Of a stretch of 64,000 nt of DNA, positions 20,030 to 31,994 are shown piece by piece. The notes beneath the pieces are model-generated. The model worked only from the letters and a program-made list of their open reading frames with translations. It was not told where the DNA came from and ran no database searches. The DNA comes from Isoetes taiwanensis. Taxonomy: Eukaryota; Streptophyta; Lycopodiopsida; Isoetales; Isoetaceae. Within the stretch, counting starts at the first letter, position 1, and the number at the start of each line of letters is the position of its first letter. A program made the translations under genes and the position numbers. Location of the stretch: NCBI GenBank assembly GCA_021234155.1, contig JAJEKV010000006.1:2335815-2399814 (forward strand), in the 5' to 3' direction.

Positions 20030-21290
20030 AAAGTACAGCAATTTGCATGCATAGTCACAACCTTATCAAGATTCAAGCTTACTTGGCAGAAACCACTAAA
20101 GATTTCTATAGAATAGAATAGAATAGCTTTTTTAACGTCCACCCTCGAAAATTTTTCAAGGGAAAAACCTTTGCAGTAATGATGATACTAGACAAGCAAG
20201 AAGGAAATATAAATAGGGTGATGACTACTGAAGGCTCAATAATTGAAGATGCTCATCCAAAACTTCAAGTATATATAATGCCAAATCATGCACAGATGAG
20301 GCTCTGAGAAGTTGTGGAAGCGTGGAATGGAATGCTAAAGTCAAATAACGATTTCTGACCATCTCAAAAGCAAGGCATCTTAGTAGGGAAAAACTTGATT
20401 GCTAAACCTATAGAAGTAAAACTTGGCATGTTTTTTACCAGCTGCAAGATTTCTTGGTCATGTTTCCCAGAATATAATTTCCCTGCCTCATACCAAAATT
20501 TATAAAATTCAATGGTTCGATCTCCACTATGAGCATGCACATATCCTCCATTAGGTTCATTCTGCAAACTATTTATCACATGCAATCTCAAAGTCGGCAT
20601 CATTTGGTAAATGAAGGAATGGATCCAGAAACCATCTGCATCTTGCATAAAAATTGCCGGAATTTTTAATGCAAGTGTCTAATGAAGTGAAAGCATTCAC
20701 TTTTTCTCACATGTTATTATCCAAGGAACATCATCAGTCATAAACACGAAACACATAGTTCAAATTGTATGTATCTAATCCTACAAAATAAGTGGAATCT
20801 AGCAGCAATTTTATGGTGAAATAAAAAGTAAGCATTGCCAAGTTCTCTAACTATCCATGATGTAACCTTGAAGCTTCAGGCAAATAAACGTAATAATATA
20901 TATTCCAGAAACACTCATAGAAAAAATAAAGTTGAAGTCCATTTCAAGGACAACGTGCAAAAACTCAATTCTTCTCCACATTATTTTAAGATAATCATCG
21001 GTCATGAAGAATTTTTCTTCTGAAAAATCGATCCCATTAGTTCTTAATGCAAAGCAATGCACATTTGGGATCGTGTGATATCGAGCTGCAGAGACTTGAC
21101 CAAAACAAACAATCATCATATGGTGCAAGGGAGTCTCTATCCCTTCCCCATCAGCAAAGCTTTATAAAAAAAGGTCGAGCATTCAATTTTGGGCTGCCCA
21201 TACTTGATTTAAGGCGGTGATGATCACAGTTTTATTTCTAAATGCTGCTTTGTTTAGAACTGAGCGGAGGTTTGTGAGTTCCTCAATGCT
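20030..21290 (-). pseudogene. Glycosyltransferase paralogue, dead and interrupted by an insertion
   Basis: Exon 2 (21290-20939) and exon 3 (about 20645-20376, continued at 20104-20030) match the intact copies. Damage: exon 1 is not found upstream; two stops and a shift occur in the first half of exon 2; the exon 2 donor GTGAGT has become ATGAGT (20933-20938); the acidic stretch around DxD is garbled (MQDADGFWIHSFIYQ) although DAD remains; a block of about 45 bases of exon 3 is deleted near 20570; and an insertion with a LINE-type tail splits exon 3 between KFFPTK and the continuation IFSGFCQVSLNLDKVVTMHA. It is closest by eye to the 31995-33893 copy, so it may derive from it by tandem duplication. 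Confidence 0.8.
20105..20375 (-). mobile_element. Short retroelement (about 270 bp) with LINE-type tail, inside the dead glycosyltransferase
   Basis: On the minus strand the insert ends atcattactgcaaaggttt, then gggtggacgttaaaaaa, then three TCTAT units. This is the same 3' end as the LINE at 11500-11626, but the rest is unrelated to the LINE coding region. It may be a SINE that borrows the LINE tail, or a rearranged LINE piece. The coding text of the host gene continues on both sides. Confidence 0.6.
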
Positions 21291-21296
21291 CTGCAA

Positions 21297-22341
21297 CAAC
21301 AAAGAGTTGAAGAAAGAAGTCAAGAGATAATTGAACGTATCTGTTCGAAAGAATAAAAAGATAGCATATATACATAGGGCTTTCTCTTCTTAAATATGAA
21401 TATAAACAAAAGGTATAGACAAAGGCATGATATATTTTGATAATGAAGAGACGATTAAACGAATGTCATAACATAGATGATTATATAACAAGAAAAGAGA
21501 AGTGGACAGGAAACTACGCTAAGAGAACAAAGAACCAACCATTCTAAGTGCTTTTGCCATGAGAAGTTCCAAGTTGTTGTTTCAAGTTCTAGCATGCTTT
21601 TCCAAGTTGTTGTTATTGATATTGATCCATTCCAAGCTGCTATTGGAGAAGCATGATCTATGATCTGGAAGTTCTATCAATGGATGGCTACAAGTTAAGA
21701 TTTTCATAGTTACAGAATCCCATATGAATAAGAGAGCATGTTGATTAGGCCATGACAAGTTTTAGCACACAACCCATCTTCGTCGAGAAGTGGACACTTG
21801 ACCACTACAGGAATAAACAACCCAACATTGTCACTACTTAGGCCATGCAACAAAACATGGATGGCTAATAATTAAAACCTTGTTTTAGATCTTGACCACT
21901 AGCATTGATGACTTAACATGATTATGGCATGATTTATTCTTTCTTTCTTGTTTATGGGAGACTTTTGTGTTTGAAAAGTCTTAAAAAAAAATCCAAAACA
22001 CCGTTATTTTGGACCATGGAACCTCAAATTAATCCTAGCCATCCATTTAATAAATCACATTAAACAACAAAATGAATACAATGACTATAGAACAAGATGG
22101 CATATCAAAAGTACTCATTGAACATCATGCATTCACAAGATCAAATAATACAAAGGTGACTTCGAAAGGAAGCGAACACATATGTACATCACCTACACAA
22201 AAAGAGAGATTTGTTAGATCAACTACAAAGAGAAAAGAAGAATTCAACCAATAAGCAATATGAAAGCAGGAATATAACCTATAACCTCTATCAAATAGAG
22301 ATTGGTGTACTAAATTCAATAGAATATAATTCTGAAATGGA
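21297..22341. other. Non-genic, A/T-rich stretch
   Basis: I see nothing that supports a gene. It includes a short tandem-like theme, caagttgttgtt, at about 21567-21615. Confidence 0.3.
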
Positions 22342-22523
22342 GTGAATTCAGGATCCTCAGGAGGTACCCGTGAGTTTACTGATAGCAAGTCTCGCGGTTT
22401 ATCAGTCATCCGATACCCATTGCCAACCTGGTGGATCTCCTTTAACCAAGACTCGGCATCTACGCCGGAGAAGTGGATGAGCTTACAGGTCCTGCAAATA
22501 CTAGCGCTTGCAGAGGCAATCAC
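22342..22523 (-). pseudogene. Gag-like fragment of an LTR retrotransposon
   Basis: The minus-strand text IHFSGVDAESWLKEIHQVGN then GYRMTDK fits the start of a Ty3/Gypsy gag domain (F.G..DAE.WL.E......Y..TDK). The chromovirus gag at 48.6 kb reads LEQFSGEN... then AEAWLDEMSEYGNAYGMKDK. Only this first helix pair is present. Confidence 0.45.
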
Positions 22524-22891
22524 TTTTTGATCCTTGTCAACGGACTTCTCATGTTCAGTATCAGACTCGACAGAGTCGATGATTACTTATAAATGAAAAA
22601 TGTGTATGAATCAAATCAAGAATTTGGTTGAACATACACACGTAGCATCCACATGTAAAGGATCCTAATCATAGCTTTAGCGAACAAATTTTGTTTAAAT
22701 AATCCAAATGAGAGTGCGAAGTAGGGCTTATATAATAATAACATTAGAAAAGTGACATGGAAAGCTTGGTTGGAAGGTTGTCGACTGAGAGCGAGCATTG
22801 CGAGTAAAAAGAAATTAATATTGATTCAGGCACCTTTAATGGAGAAAACATAATGTGAAGATTTATTGATAACAAGATGTTATATGTAGGC

Positions 22892-23224
22892 ATAGTTATT
22901 CGGAGATGTGAGTGGGTTCACTATCATTTCAAGAGTGTTGTCCCGTAAGGACCATAGGAAGTCATACTTCTGACAAGCTTGGAGGATGATGTCCTGATAC
23001 TCCATGGTCGAGCTTACCATCAAGAGGTTGAACAAGCTATTCATTGCTTGATAGAGTTCCTAAAGGTGGTCTTCGACATCGAGGAGTACTTCCTCGTTTG
23101 TGTTCTCCCAATAGGACCATCCCCGCTGCATGGTGCTCTGTAAGTCATGGGCATCCCTATCTCGAAGAAGCATCACAATCTCTCGTGCTTTACTGGCGTA
23201 GCGTGGCGTGTTTAATGCAGGAAT
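22892..23224 (-). pseudogene. Unassigned coding-like stretch, about 111 codons with one TAG
   Basis: The minus-strand frame reads protein-like text such as AREIVMLLRDRDAHDLQSTM and MEYQDIILQACQKYDFLWSL with a single stop after DVEDHL. It is helical and rich in Leu/Glu/Asp. The family is unknown. With the gag-like piece at 22342-22523 it may belong to one decayed element covering about 22.3-25.7 kb. Confidence 0.35.
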
Positions 23225-26200
23225 CATCCCTATGGCCAATAATAAATGGGTATGATGTGGGTATCTGTGATTGCAAGAAAATGGATAAATTCAAGAAGCA
23301 TGAAGGAAGAAGAGAAGTTCGGTGACTTTGCCGATTATACCCTTAGGCTGATCGACAAGAAAGCAAAACAAGGAAATCAAAGTCGCAATAAAAAATCAAG
23401 ATGCAGAGTAGAAGGGATGAGATTATATAGACCAACTATCCTTATATCGTAAGAGTTACCCTACTCACGGGGAGTAATGCTAGACTCTTAAGACGATAAA
23501 GAATTGGATAACCCTATACAGTTGTTAACGAAGGTTCGAACATAGGGGTTTTCTATTATGAGATCGAGAGGATTTAATGCCTCCGTCTCATTATGAGGGA
23601 ACCAAAGACGACAATATTTGAAACCGATCAAAAGTTGAAGTTGACACGATAACTTAAGAAAATAGGTTGACGAAGCATGGTTGATGTTGGGGACACAAAG
23701 GATATTTAGCTGAAGGAGCATTTTGAAAAACTCTTCGACTGGGGTAGTAACCTTTGGAATTATGACATAATCCCGTGGGAGGATCACAGTTTATATATGG
23801 GACTGAAGTACCATAAGGCACTAAAGGAAGGGTTGAAGGGGGACCCTATCAAAATGTAGGCATGATACAATTCCAACATAAAGTTGGCCACTGTCCATTT
23901 GGGAAGTCGATGGCTCAACCACATCATAAAGGCACATAGGCAATGGGTTTTATTTCAAGGAACTACCAAGGTTACACTTTCGCTAAGTTAGAGCAGAGCT
24001 CTAGCATTGCGGGATGAGGATATATGTTTACTACGTACATATTATGTATAGATACAATAAACATCTTGGAGAGGTGATCTATGCAGTGACACGAGGAGAG
24101 AAAGACGAATGTACCCCAATCTTACCAATGAAGGGTCTGGAGTATGTGTGGAATGTGCAAACAACAGTCAATCTATGGCATGCTAAGATAGGATGTTGTA
24201 GTTGGCACTTGAAATAAATGTGAACGGGCAATAGAATAAAGCTCAAGATGATGGGGTTTGAATAGTACTATAGTACAATTCTAGGATCGGTAGCGAATAA
24301 CAATTACCTGCTAGATCTCCCACATGATCCATACCCGAATCAGGTAGAGGTGAATCCCATGGGTTACATGGAGGTATAAGTTAGAACATATAGGGCTCGA
24401 ACATCAATACAAGCTGGGGAAGCAGGAAAATAATCGTCCGAGTTATATTAGACATAGGTATTTTAGGAAGGCTTACTAAATACAAGGCAAGCGCCCTGAT
24501 GACACGGGGTAACTTACGATTCTTACGAAGGTTGACTCGCTAACGTACAACATGACTATGGCTTAGATGAAGATGTTAAGTCATTTGTAATGCCACAACA
24601 GCGGCATAACATCATGACAGGGAAACCTAATGACTAACATTTCTAGAGTGTATGACAGCGTTGAATCATAACCCCCAAAATGTGGATTAAAAGACATAAG
24701 GAAAAAAATATATAATGCATAGCTGTAGACTTGTTATATCATACGATCTATAATAGTGGCTTAGAAGCCAACAAGAGGGTTAAAAAAAAAATTTAGAGGA
24801 GTAAATGGATTGATGGCCCTACGGAATAATGCTCACAACCAAAGGGGGAATTGTATATGATGTATCACGTGTATAGTCGATGAGCAATGTTAAAATTAAT
24901 AAGCAATACGCTGCAATGGTCGGGGTAACGAAAAATGACTGTGGACAATAGAAGACATATTAAAGAAGGAAAGGAATGAAAGACCCTTGTCACCCTTGTT
25001 CACTATGTTTAGCAACCTGGAAGTCTTTACCTTCACAAATTTTAGATGAGTGGTATGACTTGAGGGGTGGCCTTTCATAGCAAACAAGGATAGATGTCCG
25101 GCTTGAAAGGCAGCAAGAGCTAGAGATCTCTTTAAACACTTTGTGCGTGGCTTAGGGAAGAAGACTTTCAATTCCTAGGATAACATGGTGGATTGAATTC
25201 ACCAAGAACCTTTTTAATATAAGAGGCCCCACGTGAGAGGTCATTATGTGGTATTATTCCTGTCTCTGCATTTATACTTGTATTTGACTCTTTGATTGAA
25301 TAAAGTCTGACGTCCTTCAACAAAAAATTATGTGGTATTATCCTTTGGGATATTCACATAATCCCTTGGGATATGTAAGTTCATTTATGGAACTTAATGA
25401 TGCTTAGGCGCTATAATGGTTGGAAACACTTTGCCCCAATCATATCTAGATACCCTCGAAGGAGATGACCAGTCAACAATGGTTGGATGCCATTGGACCG
25501 TTATGTAGAACAACTCCAAAAGAGGGTAGGCCGCTGTCAATTTAACAGGTGTGTGGCGCAGACAAATAATCACTGCCATATAGGCGGTGAAGTTTGGCAC
25601 AAAATAATACTAAAGCTTAGTAAAGTATTGACATTGTTGTGGGGGTTTCAACACAAACAGTCACTATGTGTTACAGAGTATGTATCATGCTCTGGGGGAG
25701 TGATCCATAAAAGGAACATGACCACTGAGAAGAAGTAGTGAAGGGTCGTAGGATTAAAGCTAGATCCATGGTCTAGAGGGGTGCTGCATGGCAGTCCCTA
25801 GTCGGTTGGGCCAAGAGAGATCCTTTCTCCGAGAAGTGAGATGAGTCAAGGCTTAGACACTAAAGAGAAACAACTTTAACTATAGTTATGTCTATAAAAC
25901 TTAACCCGTAATATATAACGTTAAATAAGCTCTAATATAAAGCATATGAATGTAGCATATATTAAGTCATAGCAAGGCTGAGAGAAATTTACTACCGAGA
26001 CATGTGCTAGGGGAAAAATATTTAAAGCTCTGGGTATAGGAATGTCGATGACTTTATTACTGTCGCTGAAAGAATATCAACGGTGATAGTGGATTAGAAA
26101 TCCAACTTACGGGCTTAGAAGTTTCTATATTACTCAGAGGAGTTCCCTTCCATCGCTCAGCATGAAAGTTCGTCAATATGGTTATGGGAACCAGTCCGTA

Positions 26201-26340
26201 TTGACAGTAAGAACCCTTAGGTTATTCCTACCTCACCATAGTTGCACAAGTCCGATGGATTTGTTGCCACCACAGCGTTGGTTTAGGGAAGGTGATTACT
26301 AGACAGAAGTCTTACTATAGAAAACAAAGCTAGTACTGGT

Positions 26341-26342
<2 letters not shown>
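23225..26342. other. Non-genic stretch, probably decayed retroelement
   Basis: No intact gene. Short coding-like patches appear on both strands (for example NNYLLDLPHDPYPNQVEV at about 24299-24352, plus), but none can be assigned. Confidence 0.3.
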
Positions 26343-26371
<29 letters not shown>

Positions 26372-26427
26372 AAGAAGAAGAAGAAGAAGAAGAAGAAGAA
26401 GAAGAAGAAGAAGAAGAAGAAGAAGAG
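26343..26427. repeat. (GAA)n microsatellite, about 28 units
   Basis: Uninterrupted GAA/TTC trinucleotide tract of about 84 bp. Long GAA tracts can form triplex (H-DNA). Confidence 0.95.
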
Positions 26428-26489
26428 ATTTTAACGTCACGCCACAAGGTAAGAATTATTATGTTCACTAAAAGGAGTCTTACTATGTT

Positions 26490-26800
26490 GTTAAAAGGTT
26501 TGGCTTAGTGGTGAGAAGTCAGAGGTTCAAGCCCCCATAATGTACTCTTGTTAAAAGAGTTGTCATGCAAAGTATAGAGTATAGATGTGTGTATAAGAAA
26601 TATATCATATGTATTACATTGCAGGAAGCTTGGCAGTGGTAAGCACATAATGTAACTTTGTTAAAAGAGTTGTCATGCAAAGTATAAATGTGTGTATAAG
26701 AAATATATCATATGTATTATATTCGAGGAAGCTTGGCAGTGGTAAGCACCCAAGGCTGGAGTTGGGAGGTCGCGAGTTTAAATTTGGGCTGAGGGGGCAA
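26490..26800 (+). mobile_element. tRNA-headed SINE-like units with a 105-bp tandem duplication
   Basis: Two tRNA-like heads are visible. ggcttagtggtgagaag (A box) with gaggttcaagcccc (B box) lies at about 26506-26535. ttggcagtggtaagcaccc (A box) with gtcgcgagtttaaattt (B box) lies at about 26731-26787. Between them a unit of about 105 bp (ataatgtac/act...ttgttaaaagag... ending gcttggcagtggtaagcac) is repeated. The spacing of boxes fits tRNA-derived SINEs. Confidence 0.55.
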
Positions 26801-29800
26801 AAAAAACATTTATACAACAAAAATACAACGATTTTTTTTTTTTTTTTTGTACGATGGAAATTTTTATATGTGAAAAAAATATGGAGGTGTGATTGGGAAT
26901 TTTGGAGTTTCTTTTTGAATTCTAAGACTCGAACTCGACTTTGCCGATCGTGTCCCTTTGGCTCTAGGGCCTATCCGATGTCGTTATGACGCAACTCACC
27001 TATGCTCCTTGGTCTTTTAGACTGCCCCCGATGCGTTGGTGTAAAAATCGCCTCCATATATTACCATAAAAAAAAAAAACAGATTTATATATGTTTAAGC
27101 TATGATCCATTGCTGATATTTTTCAATATGTATCGACATAATATACATGGATGCAAGTTTTAAAAAAAAAAAAAAAATCTTGGAGTAATGATCTTTATAC
27201 TGCATGCATGTTAAGTCCAAGTTTATGGAACATGTCATGATTCACTAATAATCTAGTTAATTAATATAAGGGCTGTTGATAACGATATTAACTCATCTAT
27301 GGGATGAGAATAGGTAAAATGGTAACAAAAGGTTGTGAATATAAGTTTCCAACTATGGATTATGAGAAAAGACATATATGGTTCTTAGGAATTGGACCAA
27401 TCTGGATATAACTTTAGCAAAATTAAGGTTAATAAAAAGATGACATGGGTCTGTTCATGCTGATTGAATGTTTATCTGGAAACATGTACTTAACACATGT
27501 GAATGACGTAAAGGTTTTTTTAAAAAAAAAGAGGAATTGTTATGGCAGTGGCTAAGGTATAAAGTGGAAAGGAATAGGTAATAAGATACTATGTTGGAGA
27601 TGCTCATGCCAGCAGTAGAATAGAATAGAATAGTAGGATGATAATATTGCCAAAGGATTGACTGAGGCAGATGTCTGGTCTAGGTTATCTAGTTCAGGCT
27701 AAAGTTTTTTTTTTTTTTTTAATATATTGTAACATATGGTGTTGCCTATGGGATGACAAAAGATAATGAGGTACGTATACAGATATGATAAGAAAACCAT
27801 GTCTATGATTTAGCTTGTACTGCATGATGAGATTGAATAGTGAAAATCGAACAAGTGTGCTCTATGATGAGCACATTAAATATCCTAAGAAGAAGCCTGA
27901 AACTATACGACGGTAAGTGGCTTGATGCGGATAACTAAGCCGACAACAGCGGATCGCATTCGCAGTGGTTAGTGCATCGGGATCCCAACCAACCATACTA
28001 CGGAATCGAGAGGACCTCGCAGAAGCACAGCCATCTTATCTGCTAAACGACATGCCAAAAGACATGTTTATGAGAAAATAAGAATGGAAATATGTAATGT
28101 TTGATCACAAGGTATGCTGGACTGTAAACCGTGGGTAAACATTCATCCTATTTGGTGACATGGTATATTTGTGACATGGCAGTGAAAAATGTGGTATAGA
28201 ATCCACTGTCTAAGCAAGCCCTAAAAAAATGCGAACCCTAGATAGTCTGTTATGGATCGACGAAGATCCATGAGCTCCAACAACTCCAATGGTCAGATCC
28301 ATCTCACAAAATGCTATTTGAGTGTTGCAATTTTGTTGCTAAGGCATAAGGCTTGTGCTCCTTGCAGCCAGAAAGCTTTCTTAGGGCTCCTTGTTGCAGC
28401 CGAAATGCATTATTGCACAGACCTGCACAAATAGGTAGATCAACCTGACGATTCAACAAAGATGCTATATATGATGATTCAAAACTGTCTTGGCTCAAAG
28501 CAAGGTTCATGCAGACCATAAGAATGTGACCACGAATATGGAGCTAGAAAGCGAGAATTTACTGAGCAAGCCACATCAGGTTTTGTTTAAGTTTTTTGAT
28601 TTCTAGTATCTCAGATCTGATTATGGCAAGTAGGTCTAGCAACTATTTTCGTGTATCAATTTGTAAAAGATTGCCTTAAAGTGTGACAGAGCAGTAGATA
28701 TAACAAATCAGGGAGCATAATCTTTATTAAGCCTAATCTTTCTTCATGTAACATAGATTTGATTTTTCTATGCCGTATTTTAGCTTAAATATGCTTTAGA
28801 TTCCAATTTAACATATCTGGTTAAACCGTTAGCATGCAGAGATATATGTGAACAATGAAGATTGTGAATCAATCTGACCACCTTATGATTATACATTAGG
28901 AATAAATTTGGTCATATGAAACTAAGTATATCAAAGCAAACTTATTAATGTTGGAGTAAATAGTATATATTATTGTTGCAGTGATGGACACGGCATATTA
29001 GCAATTCTTGCTAACTTGCTAGCCTGTTAAAGCAGAAGCTTCTCATACAATGTATTAGTGAAAACTGATCGTGGGCATACTCGCTTATGTATATGTACTT
29101 TGAAAAAAGAAATTACCATTTATTTCTTAGATGGTGAAGGGCATTAAGCCGAAAAGGACTATTGCTTACATGCTTTAGCTTAGGCATTTACCCTTTTTCA
29201 AGGCTAACTTTCTATTGGTTTGTTAGTTCATATTCATGTGACTTTATTTGATCAAAAGCATGATGTATCAATTACAAGTTTCTGAACAAATTTTTACTGG
29301 TTTTTGTAGCTCATATTCGTGTGATTGTATGTGCTGAAAACATAAGCATAATGTCACTTAATATTCAGGTTGAACTCAGATCTAGCTACTAGCCACTAGC
29401 ATGACAAAGATATAGTATTTTTCTACTATTACTACCATCATTACCATGTTTACAATGCTGAAATACAAATGTATTCGATCACATATCAGTGCACTTGTCC
29501 TTGTGAATAGAAGAACATGGTTTTCCATATTTTGACAATGATGAAATGCAGAGCGATTTGGGCTACAGTTCGGTGTACTTGTGTCTTTATTATTTGACAT
29601 ACTTAATTTACATATTGTTAAAATTTTATTTCTTATTTTGTTGGCACATGTTCATAATATCAATAGCTGAAGTACTCAAGCGTCTTTACAAGCATAATAT
29701 TTATTCATGATGGTCTAAAAGGCTCAGTTCAAGGCATGAATATAGATGATACCTAATCTTCGATAAGGATCAGGAGGAATTCATATCATCAAGTCAGCTA

Positions 29801-29990
29801 CTCCACATGGTACTTGAAAGAATTAAAAAATTTAGGCTAGTGTTTGAGAGTGAAGAAGAGGTAAAGGAAGAAATATGGGGCACCTACCTAAATCTACTAT
29901 AGGTCGAAAATGAGAATAGTGCGAGTTGGAGCCATATAGCTATCCCCATCTCATATTCATAGATGGGTGCACCCCTGCCATGTAGCTTTG
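26801..29990. other. Non-genic DNA with homopolymer tracts and one LINE-type tail
   Basis: T- and A-runs stand at about 26832-26848, 27069-27080, 27161-27177 and 27706-27720. A short (TAGAA)n piece, agtagaatagaatagaatag, at 27614-27633 resembles the LINE tail on the minus strand. The text gcagtggttagtgcatcgg near 27971 resembles a pol III A box. No gene found. Confidence 0.35.
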
Positions 29991-30044
29991 TATTGTTCTC
30001 TCAAAGTAAATAAAGTCCTTTTTTATCCCTCAAAAAAAAAAAAA

Positions 30045-31290
30045 AAACTTTGAAAGATGAAATTGATGCTTTAAAGGCCAAAGATGTTATTGATTCCAAT
30101 GATGAGGAGGACCAAGAACATGTCTTTTAAATAGGTTATGAATGAGTTGAACACCTAAATGAACGAGATTTTTGACAAGGTATCTACATTGTTCCTAACA
30201 ATTAGAATTGATCGTGTTAATGATTTTTAGATTAAGCAGACTCCAGATCAAAGTTAACATATCTAATCATGTTGATGATTTTACATTGGAGGTATAGCCC
30301 CAAAACGTGCTGTGTAAGTAGGTAGCAAGAATGATAGTCAGGGAAGAAATGGAAAATAGGTGACTAATAATGTTAACATGTTAAAAAGTCAATCTTTGAA
30401 TTACAAATGGCCTAGAAAAAATCTTAGAAAAATGTCCAGCTGACAAGTCACCATCAGGGCATAAGAGGCATTTTCTTGAAATGTTTAAGTTCTTACATCC
30501 CAAGATATCTTTTTGTACAAGCACTTTGTTGACACACAATTACTCAAAAGACGTTGTAATTTTCTTGCAAACTTGAAGGCATCATGCGGATAATTAGCCT
30601 TGACCCATATTCCACATTACATATTAGCATACGCCTTTCAATAAGAAAAAAAAAAAAAAAAAAGCATTACATATTAGCATTTAGAATGGGCGAGCACATG
30701 CATTGACTTCTTCAATGGTGGATTTTGGGATTGAAGAGCTGCATCAAGTTCTGATTCATGGTCAACTATAGAGCAAAAGCAAATTATTTCATTCATATAA
30801 TTCATGATCAGCAAATGATAATATTTCATTCACATCTGATCGGACCAGAATATGATATGTTGACTAATATAGGGAACCTATTTGAATGATCTCTAATATG
30901 GCCCATGTGATGGATGCAATAGAACAAGAAGCCCAAACTTTAGAATCTAATAATGTTTGAAGCAAGGAAGTAAAACTTTTAAGAGATGAAATTGATGCTC
31001 TAAAGGCCAAAAATGTTGCTGATTCCAATGATGAGATGCCCTTTTAAAGAGGTTATGAATGAGTTGAACACTCAAACGAATGAGGGTATCTACATTGTTC
31101 CTAGAACAATTAGAGTTTGACCATGTTGTTGATTTTTAGAAAAGTTAAACATATCTAATCATGTTGATGATTTTTACATTGGAGACATAGCCCCAAAACG
31201 TGCTGTGAAAGTAGGCAGCAAGAATGATAGTGAGGGAAGAAATGGAAAATAGGTGACTAATAACGTTAACGTGTTAAAAAGTCAATATTG
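30045..31290. repeat. Duplicated, decayed retroelement-like segment (about 320-350 bp, two copies)
   Basis: 30045-30395 and 30973-31290 share long stretches (gatgaaattgatgct, then aaggccaaa; tatctacattgttcct; ccccaaaacgtgctgtg; ggaagaaatggaaaatagg). Read on the plus strand both keep scraps of the same coding text (DEIDALKAK; FYIGDIAPKRAVKVGSKND), so the parent was probably a coding element. Indels between copies show they are old. Confidence 0.65.
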
Positions 31291-31994
31291 AGCATGATGA
31301 TCATGAACATCTTGATTGTCGAAAAGAATATAATTCATCACAATCACAAGACGTAATAGAATCACTTTTCTGAGTTTGTTGAAATGAGACGAACGGTACA
31401 CTTCATCTTCACTTCATCTCTGTTGCCAAACTGTTATGACGTTCAATGACAGTAAAGCTCTCTCTCCACTTCTTCTCTATCTAGTATGACGTGAAAAAAT
31501 GCAATTCAAAATGGTTTTCTGTCGAACTAGTTATAAGCTGGAAAGCATGCTTTAGAAAACAGATATGCTAGAGTCCTTTGCAAGTCGCAATCTTGCACTT
31601 GCTTTACGATCCAGATAAGGCAAAAAGGAAGGACATGTTTTATTCGGAAAAAAGTCTCACTCTTTTGGCATGAAGGTGGACATAGTGGCCTTGTGTCAGC
31701 ATGATTCTTCTTGTACTGCAACAATGCAGCCCTACTTCTATCTGATTGACCCTATTCAATTTGGCAATCATGCTTTTAATCAGAACTCATCATAGTTAAC
31801 TACCTCGTGGATCGTTTCTCCATTATCTCGCCATACAAGAAATCAAGCTGGCAATATTCTTGATCCAATGGTGGATCTCATTTGTGTAGGATCCTCTCCA
31901 AGAGGAATCTCATGGATTTATACAATATGATACAGGACACATTGCCGAAACAAAGACTTATTTTGCAGGCAATGCTTGATCTTATCAATGCACC
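31291..31994. other. Non-genic stretch downstream of glycosyltransferase copy 3
   Basis: Nothing recognised except the likely 3' UTR of the minus-strand gene that ends at 31995. Confidence 0.3.
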
